In this document: one piece after another, positions 27,634 through 35,878 of the stretch
Position numbering within the stretch: position 1 is the first letter of the stretch
How the letters are laid out: each line of letters starts with the position of its first letter
Assembly (NCBI RefSeq): GCF_003987065.1
Contig: NZ_PIPY01000015.1
Location: 1-51,249, forward strand
Length of the DNA stretch: 51,249 nt
Source: Pseudidiomarina insulisalsae
GTDB lineage: Bacteria; Pseudomonadota; Gammaproteobacteria; Enterobacterales; Alteromonadaceae
Direction: 5' to 3'
Program-made: the position numbers and the translations under genes
Notes under the pieces: generated by a model
Told to the model about the DNA's origin: nothing
Databases searched by the model: none
Seen by the model: the letters and a program-made list of their open reading frames with translations, nothing else

Positions 27634-28168
27634 ACAAGCGCAAGGCCAGGCATTGGTCGAGGGCATGATGCTGCTGACATTGTTGGTGCTACTGGTGACG
27701 CTGGTACAACAAACGCTGACGCCACTACTGAGCAAACAACAGCAGCGAATTGATAGCAGTAGACAACAACTATGGGCATGGGCGGACAATAAAGCGCTGC
27801 AATATAGTGACGATTATGCGTTTGCGGAACATGCCGACGGCATTCTGGCGCCCATGCAGACATTAAGTGGCTTGCGGCTGGAGCAGGATAATCTGCGCGT
27901 TCTGGCAGGTTCGGATTCGAGCTTACCAATGGCGCGGCTGACAGATAATTGGTCAGCAGCAAGTCTGGCAGAGCTGAGTAGCCAACCAGCGTTATTAACC
28001 CCTGCGTCACGATTGAACCAGTACGGATTTGCAACATTGCAAGGCTGGCTCAGTTGGTTTCATTTCACTGAGGAGTTCGCTCCTGATCAGTTGCGTGTTG
28101 GTTATGTAAATGCTGATGTCACGCCGCAAGAGTTACATTGCAAAACGGAGCGCCGATGTTCGCCATAG
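27626..28168 (+). CDS. TadE-like minor pilin 1
   Basis: This 180-residue protein starts at ATG 27626 (GGGAGG ribosome site, 8-bp overlap with the previous gene). A short leader MDRQAQG is followed by QALVEGMMLLTLLVLLVTL, with Glu at mature position 5 as in TadE/TadF pseudopilins. The remainder is a polar domain with no recognised motif. It likely acts as a minor pilin priming Flp assembly. An in-frame upstream start (27590) is inferior. It overlaps the next gene by 13 bp. Confidence 0.7.
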   Translation: MDRQAQGQALVEGMMLLTLLVLLVTLVQQTLTPLLSKQQQRIDSSRQQLWAWADNKALQYSDDYAFAEHADGILAPMQTLSGLRLEQDNLRVLAGSDSSLPMARLTDNWSAASLAELSSQPALLTPASRLNQYGFATLQGWLSWFHFTEEFAPDQLRVGYVNADVTPQELHCKTERRCSP

Positions 28169-28650
28169 ATCTTCCCCCCGATTGGCAGGCGACAGTATGG
28201 AGCGAGCAGCGCTCGCAAACTATCTGGCAACTGCGTCGCGGCGCGCTCCCCTCGCTGACGCAATTAGGCTGCCAGCCGGTTCACCAATTCGCGCGGTTTA
28301 GTTGGTGTGAAGTCAATCACCAGCTTTGGGTACTACAAGAATCGGCAGGACAGTTTTGGCTCACCCGTTATCGACGCTTGCCAAAACCGACTGTAGCACC
28401 GCGCAACAACTGGCGCGGGCGGTTGCTACAGCAGTTTAATGGCCAGGGAAAAAGTATAGAAGTGTTTTTAAATAAGCATCATATCAAGCAGTTAAGAAGC
28501 TTTGTTGAACTCAGATTCACCCATCGCCGGCCGCAATTTCTGGAGTTAGACCATGGAAGGTTTTATCTTGCCCTGCAAAATCCCGTTGAAGACATTTTTA
28601 TCTATCCGCACGGCGACGAACTGTTATTACTTAGCGCAACCATGCCGTAA
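28156..28650 (+). CDS. Unknown Tad-cluster protein, probably cytoplasmic
   Basis: I do not recognise this 164-residue protein. It has no signal peptide and no hydrophobic segment, and is rich in Trp, Gln and Arg (for example SRxQTIWQLRRG-like and RRPQFLELDHGRF segments). The ATG at 28156 has a weak GGAG site. An ATG at 28138 adds six residues. It overlaps the TadE-like gene upstream by 13 bp and the next prepilin gene by nearly 100 bp, so it is firmly embedded in the pilus operon. It occupies a position where tadZ/cpaE might be expected but lacks any P-loop. Confidence 0.6.
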   Translation: MFAIDLPPDWQATVWSEQRSQTIWQLRRGALPSLTQLGCQPVHQFARFSWCEVNHQLWVLQESAGQFWLTRYRRLPKPTVAPRNNWRGRLLQQFNGQGKSIEVFLNKHHIKQLRSFVELRFTHRRPQFLELDHGRFYLALQNPVEDIFIYPHGDELLLLSATMP

Positions 28651-28831
28651 TAGCGGACAGGCAGCGGTCGAGGTATTGGTGGTAGCACTGACGTTGCTGC
28701 TTATCGTCACGGTGCCGGTAACCACTGACGGTCACACACTAATGCAATGGCTAGGTGATTTGGTGCAGGGCTGGATGACAGTTTTTAATGCCATCTGGAG
28801 CCATTTTCTGTTGCACCCCTGGGCCTATTAA
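28553..28831 (+). CDS. TadE-like minor pilin 2 (small)
   Basis: This up-to-92-residue protein has the prepilin motif NSG followed by QAAVEVLVVALTLLLIV (Glu5 present), then a short tail. Starting at ATG 28553 gives an unusually long 35-residue leader. Two in-frame TTGs (28568, 28586) would shorten it, and no start has a good ribosome site. The reading frame overlaps the preceding gene by 98 bp. The pilin motif and position support a real gene, but the exact start is uncertain. Confidence 0.6.
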   Translation: MEGFILPCKIPLKTFLSIRTATNCYYLAQPCRNSGQAAVEVLVVALTLLLIVTVPVTTDGHTLMQWLGDLVQGWMTVFNAIWSHFLLHPWAY

Positions 28832-28834
28832 GTC

Positions 28835-29572
28835 ATGGCGTGGCAACAACGTTTCGACTGGAAACTGGGATTGCTGGCAGTGCTGGTTTTCGCTTTAACG
28901 GGCGTGACTTATCAGGTGATTCACGGCTATATCGAACACCAGTCGCAGTTGCTGGAACAAGAGCGCAATGCGGCAATGGAATGGGTGTTGGTGCTTAGTC
29001 GCGATATTGAACCGGGGGAGATCATTGCACTGGAAGACTTGCAACAGCGAAAGTATCCGCCGGTTTACCTGAGTGATGACTGGTTGCGACCGCAGGACGC
29101 TTACACCGTGGTCGGCAAGGAGATGCGCCATTTTGTCAGTGCCGGCGAACCGGTGTTGCTAAGTTATTTAAATCAGCCACGGCCAAAGTCCTTCAGTGAC
29201 CGCTTACAACCAGGTGAGTTTGCCGTCACCGCGTTGGTGTCACTGGAACAGCTTCATCATGGATTGCTGGTACCGGGAAACCGCATCACGTTGACAGCGC
29301 AGACGTTTGCTCAGGCAGAGCAAGCGCAACCCGCGCAACTGACTAACATTGAAGTACTCGCCGTTGATGCCTGGCAAGAAACTGCAAGACAAGAAGCCAT
29401 GGCATCTACGATAACTTTACGCCTGAATGCGGATCAGGCAGTCACTTTTGAACGTCTGCGGCATAGCGGATTTGTGGTGTGGCTGCAACATCCTGAGGCA
29501 GTCCATATGTCACCGCCACCACGGCAGGAAGCACAGGTTTATGTAATTACCAAGGCAGGAAGCCAGTTATGA
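28835..29572 (+). CDS. cpaB: Flp pilus assembly protein RcpC/CpaB
   Basis: This 245-residue protein has an N-terminal membrane anchor (about residues 11-29) and an SAF domain (about 50-115: VLVLSRDIEPGEII, LEDLQQRKYP, VVGKEMRHFVSAGEPVL). A C-terminal RcpC domain (about 125-245) follows. In Tad systems CpaB/RcpC works in the periplasm with the secretin to stabilise or gate it. It is followed by the secretin gene with a 4-bp overlap. Symbols from the Caulobacter and Aggregatibacter systems are interchangeable here. Confidence 0.85.
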   Translation: MAWQQRFDWKLGLLAVLVFALTGVTYQVIHGYIEHQSQLLEQERNAAMEWVLVLSRDIEPGEIIALEDLQQRKYPPVYLSDDWLRPQDAYTVVGKEMRHFVSAGEPVLLSYLNQPRPKSFSDRLQPGEFAVTALVSLEQLHHGLLVPGNRITLTAQTFAQAEQAQPAQLTNIEVLAVDAWQETARQEAMASTITLRLNADQAVTFERLRHSGFVVWLQHPEAVHMSPPPRQEAQVYVITKAGSQL

Positions 29573-30801
29573 AGTTGCTAATGAGTCTTTTCTTTTTACT
29601 GCTCTGTGCATTAGCGTCAGGCGCAGGTGCAACGGACAGGGTCAAATTCGAGTTACCTCTCGGGCAGACGCATATCTTACGTCTGGAAGATAACGCCGAA
29701 GTGGTGATCACCGCACCAGAAGTAATGGGCTATCAGCAACTGCCCAGCGGCGTGCTGGTTTTGACCGGAAAAAGTGCCGGTCAGACCGAGGTACTGATAT
29801 TTCACCAGGCGCAACTTTATAAGAGTTACCGCTTTAATGTCACGGCACTGGTCGATGAACGCATGCAACTTGAGCTAACCGCTCTGCAACGACTCTACCC
29901 ACAACTCAAAATTGAAGCCTATGGAACCGGGCTGACACGCTTGTCCGGGCAACTGCCGGCGGTTGCGCAGCGCGATATTGACGCTTTACTGCAACGCTTT
30001 CCACAACTTGTTTCGCAAATCGAATGGCTGGCAGAACCTGAAGCTCCCATGCTGGTGCTTGAAGTCAGAATTGCCGAGGTAAAGCGCTCCTTTGCCCGTC
30101 ATCTGGGCGTGCGCTGGCCGGGTCACGTGAACGGGCCTCGCATCGAAGACCTTGGTAGTTGGATCCATTTGCCGCTCACAGCGCAGACAACGCTGGACTT
30201 AATGGAGCGGGAAGGGCAGGCGCGCTTGCTTGCGACGCCAACACTAACCGCAGTGAGCGGTAGTAAAGCGAACTTTCTGGTCGGGGGTGAGTTCCCCGTC
30301 CCTCAGGTGCTGGCGCAGGGGCTGCAGGATGTAAGTTTCAGGCCCTATGGCATACAACTGGAAATCGCGCCGGTTTTATTAGCAAATGGACGCGTCAGCG
30401 CGCAGCTACTGGCAGAGTTAAGTTCGATAGATCCGGCGACAGCGGTCAATGGGGTGCCTGGCTTACTGAGTCGCAAGGTTATGTCGACCCTGACCATTCC
30501 TCTTGGCGAAACCCTGGTGTTATCAGGCCTGATACATCATGAACAAGCACAGCACGCGGATCGCTTCCCGGCACTGCATAGTTTACCCGTGCTGGGTGCT
30601 TTGTTTAGTTCTGAGCAGTTTCGTTCGGCTGAGACTGATCTGCTGATTATGGTCACGCCACGACTGGCTGAGCTGGAGAGCAGCAAACGCATGAATGCGG
30701 CGCGCGGCAGTGAACAGCGACGGGAATTCTTTGCGCGCTCCGGCTGTGTTGGCCTCATCGAGCCCTTTACTTTTCCAACGATGCAACCGGAGCGGCGCTG
30801 A
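29569..30801 (+). CDS. cpaC: Tad secretin RcpA/CpaC
   Basis: This 410-residue outer-membrane secretin has a signal peptide (about 1-21, cleavage near GAGA) and an N-terminal pilus-formation domain (LPLGQTHILRLEDNAEVVIT, GVLVLTGKSAGQTEVLIF). A BON/N1-like segment is followed by the secretin core with ARLLATPTLTAVSGSKANF, GGEFPVPQ and the closing LSGLIHHEQ...LPVLGALF. It forms the outer-membrane channel for Flp fibres. It is somewhat shorter than typical CpaC (about 450-550 aa). The stop overlaps the tadA start (TGATG). Confidence 0.88.
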   Translation: MKLLMSLFFLLLCALASGAGATDRVKFELPLGQTHILRLEDNAEVVITAPEVMGYQQLPSGVLVLTGKSAGQTEVLIFHQAQLYKSYRFNVTALVDERMQLELTALQRLYPQLKIEAYGTGLTRLSGQLPAVAQRDIDALLQRFPQLVSQIEWLAEPEAPMLVLEVRIAEVKRSFARHLGVRWPGHVNGPRIEDLGSWIHLPLTAQTTLDLMEREGQARLLATPTLTAVSGSKANFLVGGEFPVPQVLAQGLQDVSFRPYGIQLEIAPVLLANGRVSAQLLAELSSIDPATAVNGVPGLLSRKVMSTLTIPLGETLVLSGLIHHEQAQHADRFPALHSLPVLGALFSSEQFRSAETDLLIMVTPRLAELESSKRMNAARGSEQRREFFARSGCVGLIEPFTFPTMQPERR

Positions 30802-31985
30802 TGGAACGTAAGCAACTTGTTCATACCCTGAAGGCTCAGATTCAGCGCGTTACCTTGCAGCGTGAATTTGCCACTACTGAACATTTGCGGGCATATGCGC
30901 GAGACTTTCTTGACGACTACAGTCGCGAGCATGCTGGCGCTGAGCAACCGCAGGAAGTACAGCAACTCATTCGTGAAGTAATTGAGTCCTGTCTTGGCTT
31001 TGGTCCCATCAGTCCCTTACTTGAAGATGACAGCATCAGTGAAATCATGGTCAATCACTATGCCTCCGTCTATGTTGAACGTGGCGGTCAAATTGTGCCA
31101 ACGGACATAAGTTTTGATAGTGAAGAGGAGCTATTGCAGGTCATTGAACGCATCGTCTTGCCCCTGGGACGGCGCATTGATAGCGCCCAACCGATGGTCG
31201 ATGCCAGGTTACCAGATGGCTCACGGGTCAACGCCGTTATCGCTCCACTGGCGCTAAAAGGTGCCTGTCTGACCATTCGTAAATTTGCCCGCAAGGCACT
31301 TACCTTTGCGCAACTGACAGACGCAGGAGGTATTTCGCCAGCCGCGACGGAATACCTGCAACATGCGGTACAGCGGCGAAAAAACATGGTCATTATTGGT
31401 GGCACCGGCACCGGCAAGACCACCTTTTTGAATTTGCTTGCCGGTGAAATACCGGCAAGTCAGCGGGTGATTACCATTGAGGATGCTGCCGAGTTGAAGT
31501 TACCGCATGCCAATCTTGTCAGTCTTGAGGCACGTCCCGCAAATGCGGAAGGGCGCGGCCAGATCACCATTCGGGAGCTGTTAATTAACGCCTTGCGGAT
31601 GCGGCCTGATCGTATCATTGTCGGCGAGTGTCGCGGAGCTGAAGCCCTGGATATGCTGCAAGCGATGAATACCGGCCATGAAGGTTCCTTCACCACCTTG
31701 CATGCCAACAGTCCGCGCGAGGCATTGCAACGCCTGGAGGTGATGGTCATGTTGGCTGGCTATGATTTACCGCTGACGGCTGTGCGTCAGCAAATCGCCA
31801 GTGCCGTCGATATCATCGTGCAGGTCAGCCGCTTATCCAGTGGCGTTCGGGTCGTGCGCGCGATCAGTGAAGTAGTGGGGCTGGAGACGCTTACCTATCA
31901 GATCAGCCCTGTTTTCGACTGGCAACAGGGAAAACTTGAAGAGACCGGAATTCGCTCAGAGTGGAGCAGCGCCGATGACATTTGA
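30801..31985 (+). CDS. tadA: Tad assembly ATPase TadA/CpaF
   Basis: This 394-residue secretion-superfamily ATPase has an N-terminal domain with FGPISPLLEDDSISEIMVN, a Walker A at about 200-208 (GGTGTGKTT), the Asp/His boxes and a Walker B-like VGECRGAEALDMLQAMNTGH. The conserved GSFTTLHANSPREAL follows. It powers Flp pilus extension and, in known Tad systems, retraction. It is the only ATPase in this cluster. Its end overlaps tadB by 11 bp. Confidence 0.93.
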   Translation: MERKQLVHTLKAQIQRVTLQREFATTEHLRAYARDFLDDYSREHAGAEQPQEVQQLIREVIESCLGFGPISPLLEDDSISEIMVNHYASVYVERGGQIVPTDISFDSEEELLQVIERIVLPLGRRIDSAQPMVDARLPDGSRVNAVIAPLALKGACLTIRKFARKALTFAQLTDAGGISPAATEYLQHAVQRRKNMVIIGGTGTGKTTFLNLLAGEIPASQRVITIEDAAELKLPHANLVSLEARPANAEGRGQITIRELLINALRMRPDRIIVGECRGAEALDMLQAMNTGHEGSFTTLHANSPREALQRLEVMVMLAGYDLPLTAVRQQIASAVDIIVQVSRLSSGVRVVRAISEVVGLETLTYQISPVFDWQQGKLEETGIRSEWSSADDI

Positions 31986-32838
31986 ACTCTGGCAAGTCAT
32001 GCTGTTGGCGATGGTCTGTGTGGTGGTGATAGTGCTGGCTGGCATCTATTTATTTTTGCGCTTTTTTCAGCAAATACGAAGCAGTCTGGCTCGTGAAACT
32101 GAAAACTCCCTGGCTACGCTGCTGATCTTTCTCCCGGTGACGCAGTTCTGGACTCTGGTCGGCGGTTTTACCTTGCTGGTTTGCACACTGGTTTTAGTGA
32201 TCAGTCAACAGTGGCAGTGGGTGTTGGCTTGCTTCGTACTTTGTATTGCCGCACTGCCCTGGCTGAGAGTTGTCGCGAGGAATCGACGTGTGACACTGAT
32301 CGAGCGACAACTTCCCGAGGCACTGCGACTGCTGGCGACAAGTCTGCAAGCTGGCTTGAGTCTGATGCCAGCATTGATACTCACGGCACAACAAGTACGT
32401 GCCCCATTGGCGACCGAATTAAAGCTTGTCGCACAACGCCAGCAAACCGGTGACAGTTTAACCGCAGCGCTTAATGACTTCTACCAAAGAGCCGATACCG
32501 CCCTGGTGCAATTCTTTACCTTCGCCCTGATTACCAGCGCCCGTTATGGCGGACAGCAAGCAGAGATGCTTAACCGCATGGCGCGCGCGATTCAACAGCA
32601 ACATTACGCGCAAGAGCGCATTTTAAGTTTGTCTGCGCAGGCGCGCCTGCAAGGGAAAATCATGTTTGTCTTGCCGCTGTTTTTATACGTTGCAATCCGC
32701 GCGGTGAGCACCGAGTCCTCGCAGCTGTTGACCCAGACCGATGCCGGCAAACTGGTTCTTGTGGTCTGCGCGTGCATGATGGCTGTTGGCTTTTTTCTGA
32801 CACGACGTATTCTGGGACAGTTCCGTCGTGATGCCTGA
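31975..32838 (+). CDS. tadB: Tad inner-membrane platform protein TadB
   Basis: This 287-residue GspF-type platform protein starts at ATG 31975 (the earlier in-frame start at 31936 lies inside tadA). Hydrophobic helices lie at about 5-27, 55-75 and 80-95, and a pair is at the C-terminus. The T2SSF domain is in the middle (ERQLPEALRLLATSLQAGLSL). It couples the ATPase to pilin insertion. It overlaps tadC by 8 bp. Confidence 0.85.
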   Translation: MTFELWQVMLLAMVCVVVIVLAGIYLFLRFFQQIRSSLARETENSLATLLIFLPVTQFWTLVGGFTLLVCTLVLVISQQWQWVLACFVLCIAALPWLRVVARNRRVTLIERQLPEALRLLATSLQAGLSLMPALILTAQQVRAPLATELKLVAQRQQTGDSLTAALNDFYQRADTALVQFFTFALITSARYGGQQAEMLNRMARAIQQQHYAQERILSLSAQARLQGKIMFVLPLFLYVAIRAVSTESSQLLTQTDAGKLVLVVCACMMAVGFFLTRRILGQFRRDA

Positions 32839-33613
32839 GGCTATGCTCATAGTTGCTTTGGTGCTGACCGCTGTGGCCAGCCTGGCACTCATCGCTGCCA
32901 TTGCCAGGCGTTTAACTCCGGCGTTATGCAGGGGGATTGATTCGGCCATGGAATATTTGCCTGTCAGGGTGCAAAGCGGTCTTACCCGACATGTGCAGCG
33001 CAGTTATTTAGATAAAGAAGTGACGGATTATGTGCTGGAAAAATGCGTACTCGGGGCCGTTCTGACGACGCTACTGCTGCTACCTATTCCCGCTGGCCTT
33101 AAGGTCACAGCTTTAGGCCTTTTAAGTCTACGCTTCTTACAGTCTCGTGCGCGCCGTAAGCTGATGCTGCGGACGTTTGAGCGCCAGTGGCCGGGGTGCC
33201 TTGATATGCTCGCGATGCTTATGCGCGCAGGACTTTCGCTTGCTGCTGCATTACATGCGCTGGCGCAACTAGAGAGCCGGTCGGTGGCGTTAAAACAGTT
33301 ACGGGTGCTGCACCAGCATATCAGCGCCGGGGTCAGTGTCGCTGCGTCGCTGGAGCAGCTGAAGCAGCGCCTGCCAAGCGCCGCACTGGAGAGTTTTGCG
33401 GCAGCGGTGATTCAGGCAAGAAGCAGCGGTGGAGCACTTGCCGACACCTTGAGTGAGCAGGCACAGCTACTGCGTCAACAACAGCAATTGGCGGCCGAAA
33501 AATTTGCGCAGGAGGTTGGCTTGAAGCTTTTGCTGCCGCTGGTTTTATGTTTTTTTCCGGTCACCTTCTTACTGATTCTGGGGCCGATTTTTATTGGTTA
33601 TCTGCAAAACTGA
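32831..33613 (+). CDS. tadC: Tad inner-membrane platform protein TadC
   Basis: This 260-residue second GspF-type protein partners TadB. The T2SSF segment WPGCLDMLAMLMRAGLSLAA and the C-terminal hydrophobic pair (LLLPLVLCFFPVTFLLILGP) are typical. The ATG at 32831 is preferred to the GTG at 32828. The gene ends 20 nt before the DUF192 gene, the first real gap in the operon. Confidence 0.85.
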   Translation: MPEAMLIVALVLTAVASLALIAAIARRLTPALCRGIDSAMEYLPVRVQSGLTRHVQRSYLDKEVTDYVLEKCVLGAVLTTLLLLPIPAGLKVTALGLLSLRFLQSRARRKLMLRTFERQWPGCLDMLAMLMRAGLSLAAALHALAQLESRSVALKQLRVLHQHISAGVSVAASLEQLKQRLPSAALESFAAAVIQARSSGGALADTLSEQAQLLRQQQQLAAEKFAQEVGLKLLLPLVLCFFPVTFLLILGPIFIGYLQN

Positions 33614-33633
33614 GAGCATAAGGAGTATGCGCG

Positions 33634-34002
33634 ATGAAATACGGACGATTAGTGCTGCAGCCTGAACAATTTTGTCTTTGGCAGGAAGTAAAAGTCTTAA
33701 CAAGTTTCCCGCAACGACTGGTGGGGATGTTGCTGCAACAGGGATTACCCCGCGGTCAGGCCTACTGGTTTCCCAGCTGTACTGCAGTACATAGTTGGGG
33801 AATGAGCTTTGCGATGGATATTATCGGCCTGGATCGCCAGCAGCGAATCATTGCCGTCCGGCGCAATGTTCAGCCGGGTGTAATGATCAGACTAAAAGGC
33901 GTCAGCTCAATCATTGAGTGTGAAGCTGGTTATCCTTTTCCGCTGGAACACTGGTGTGGCAGAGAGGTGGTTTTTGAAGAGCGCGAGGTGACGTATGAGT
34001 AA
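33634..34002 (+). CDS. DUF192 protein in the Tad cluster
   Basis: This 122-residue protein matches the DUF192 pattern: an early FPQRLVGMLLQQGLP (normally ...RGLMFR), AYWFPSCTAVHSWGMSFAMDIIGLD (normally FWMKNTLIPLDIIFID) and a final VIECEAG (normally LELPAG). DUF192 proteins are usually exported, but here no signal peptide is seen. A conserved role is unknown. An AAGGAG site lies upstream. Similar genes are found beside Tad genes in other gammaproteobacteria as far as I recall. It overlaps the next gene by 8 bp. Confidence 0.75.
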   Translation: MKYGRLVLQPEQFCLWQEVKVLTSFPQRLVGMLLQQGLPRGQAYWFPSCTAVHSWGMSFAMDIIGLDRQQRIIAVRRNVQPGVMIRLKGVSSIIECEAGYPFPLEHWCGREVVFEEREVTYE

Positions 34003-34468
34003 GTTGCGGGTGATTGCGATGACACTTAGTACGCTCTTTTTGGGTGCCTGCCAGTCAACCCCGGTTGTAATCTCTGAACCGGTACAGCAATCGGAGCGAG
34101 AGGTCGCTATGCAGGCGTACAGTCGCGGTGATTACCATACAGCCGAGGGTATTTTACAGCGCCTCGCTGCAGCCCCGGTTTTTGACACTCAGGCCATTTG
34201 TTATCTGGGTGCTATTCACTACCGGCAACATGAGTATCAGGCCGCGCTACAACGCTTTACCGAATGTAGCCAGCATTATCCGGAGCAAAGCGAAGTTTGG
34301 TTCAATGCTGCCGCAACGCATTTACGCCTCGCCACCGAATTGCTGCTGATTGGCCGTAGTTATCAAAATGAAGCGCTGCAACGCTCAGCCAGGGGACAGC
34401 ATTACCAGGAGTTTTTGCAGGTTTTGCTTGATCTGCAACGGCACAACCAGGTGAGTGGAGCGAATTAA
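33995..34468 (+). CDS. TadD-like TPR lipoprotein
   Basis: This 157-residue lipoprotein has a signal peptide ending in the lipobox LGAC (Cys19). Two to three tetratricopeptide repeats follow (AMQAYSRGDYHTAEGILQRL, YLGAIHYRQHEYQAALQRF, EVWFNAAATHLRLATELLL). TadD is a TPR lipoprotein that acts as a pilotin-like factor in Tad systems, and this protein's location at the end of the cluster supports that role. It is shorter than classic TadD. The stop overlaps the next start by one base. Confidence 0.72.
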   Translation: MSKLRVIAMTLSTLFLGACQSTPVVISEPVQQSEREVAMQAYSRGDYHTAEGILQRLAAAPVFDTQAICYLGAIHYRQHEYQAALQRFTECSQHYPEQSEVWFNAAATHLRLATELLLIGRSYQNEALQRSARGQHYQEFLQVLLDLQRHNQVSGAN

Positions 34469-35232
34469 TGGATCAATGGCTTTTGTATCATCGGCTTCCC
34501 GGCACAACCAGCGGCTTCATATTGCCGATTATTGTACTGTTATTAACCTTCACCGGACTCATCTGGGTAAGTATTCCCATGCCAGTTGCCGGAAAGGTGA
34601 CAGAGCTGGAACAAGATCGAATCAGAGAAGAACTATTGTTCTGGCATAAGGCTATGGTGGCCTATGCTTTTCAGCACGATAGTCTGGTGATGAACTTTTC
34701 GTTTATCGGCAATTATTACGAACTGGAGATACCGCGTTTGCGCCTGGCTGACGGAAATCAACTGAACCTAAGTGGTATCTCGATCAATCCCAATCAGTTG
34801 GTGCTGGAAATTGTGAACCTTCCTGCTGCACTTCAGGATGACTATCTGACACGCTTTCCCGGCAGCATGCGTGAGGGGTTCTTTGATAAGTTGCTAATGA
34901 CCGTGAAGGCGGTTGACAGTTGGGCGGTGAATCAGGCGCTTATTCGTCGTAATGCCTCACGGCAAGTGGTTCTTGATACGCCCATTAACATGCTCGGGAA
35001 CGGTCTGCTAAATCTAGCGCGACTACAGGGCAATCTGACGACGGAAAGCGCGACGATTCAGCAAAACGGCATCATGACTCGCGCTCACGGTATCATGCTT
35101 GAGGTGGAACAGTTGCAACTAACGTATGCGCAGGTAGGCGGCCATGATCTTCAGGCCATGGTGGACCAGTTTTTATTACTTGAACAGCAGATGCTGCTTT
35201 GCCTGCAACCAAAGGGGGCTTGCTTCAATTAA
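34468..35232 (+). CDS. Unknown membrane-anchored protein, possible pseudopilin, Tad cluster end
   Basis: I do not recognise this 254-residue protein. It has one hydrophobic helix near the N-terminus (about 17-35), preceded by TTSG. The start of that helix (GFILPIIVLLLTF) resembles a prepilin processing site, although mature position 5 is Ile, not Glu. The rest is soluble and probably periplasmic. It is the last gene of the cluster, and its stop overlaps the convergent mnhG stop by 4 bp. A minor-pilin role is only a guess from position and the anchor. Confidence 0.55.
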   Translation: MDQWLLYHRLPGTTSGFILPIIVLLLTFTGLIWVSIPMPVAGKVTELEQDRIREELLFWHKAMVAYAFQHDSLVMNFSFIGNYYELEIPRLRLADGNQLNLSGISINPNQLVLEIVNLPAALQDDYLTRFPGSMREGFFDKLLMTVKAVDSWAVNQALIRRNASRQVVLDTPINMLGNGLLNLARLQGNLTTESATIQQNGIMTRAHGIMLEVEQLQLTYAQVGGHDLQAMVDQFLLLEQQMLLCLQPKGACFN

Positions 35233-35591
35233 TCATCTCTATCGCTGTACTGTTCAGGTTTTTTTCGTAAATCCTGAGTTTGCTCAGTTAACTTTAGCTC
35301 TAAATGAAGGCCTGCTTTGGCCAGCAAATGAGCGCTAATAGGGGCGGTAAGAAACAGGAAAATTGCAATCAGCAGCTCGTGCAAGCTCAGCGCGTCGGTA
35401 ATTGAAAAGTAAAGAATAGAACCTATAATAATGCCGCCAACACCCAATGTTGTGTTTTTGGTCGGCGCATGAAGGCGTGCCATAAAATCGGGCAGTCGCA
35501 GCAGTCCAAGCGAGCCGATAAACGCAAAGCTTGCGCCCAGCACGATAAAAAAAGAAATGACCCAATCGGCCCAAACTGGTAATTCGCTCAT
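35229..35591 (-). CDS. mnhG: Mrp Na+/H+ antiporter subunit G
   Basis: This 120-residue subunit has three hydrophobic helices. The conserved MrpG motif is in GSLGLLRLPDFMARLHAPTKNTTLG. A polar C-terminal tail of about 35 residues follows. It is the last gene of the six-gene Mrp operon and is convergent with the Tad cluster, overlapping it by 4 bp. The operon order A-C-D-E-F-G fixes the call. Confidence 0.93.
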   Translation of the reverse strand: MSELPVWADWVISFFIVLGASFAFIGSLGLLRLPDFMARLHAPTKNTTLGVGGIIIGSILYFSITDALSLHELLIAIFLFLTAPISAHLLAKAGLHLELKLTEQTQDLRKKPEQYSDRDD

Positions 35592-35608
35592 GGTGTCAGT
35601 TCCTACCT

Positions 35609-35878
35609 TTATTCGATGATATCGCCGCGCAAAAGAAATTTTGCTGCAGCGACGGTGCCAATAAATCCGAGCATGGCAATTAACAGTGCCGCCTCAAAAT
35701 AAAACGCGGTGTTATGCCAGATACCCAGCAAAATAAGTAAGGCAAGAGAGTTTATATAGATCGTATCCAGCGTCAGAATGCGATCAGGTAAACTCGGCCC
35801 GCGAATGAGACGGACAATATTCATCATCAATGAAAGCCCGAACAGTCCGAAAGCGACTTGTAGCGCGTAGACTAGCAT
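35609..35878 (-). CDS. mnhF: Mrp Na+/H+ antiporter subunit F
   Basis: This 89-residue protein has three hydrophobic helices and the MrpF signature RGPSLPDRILTLDTIYIN after the first helix. It overlaps the MrpE gene by 7 bp. MrpF is a small membrane subunit of the hetero-oligomeric antiporter and is required for activity in characterised systems. Confidence 0.93.
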   Translation of the reverse strand: MLVYALQVAFGLFGLSLMMNIVRLIRGPSLPDRILTLDTIYINSLALLILLGIWHNTAFYFEAALLIAMLGFIGTVAAAKFLLRGDIIE

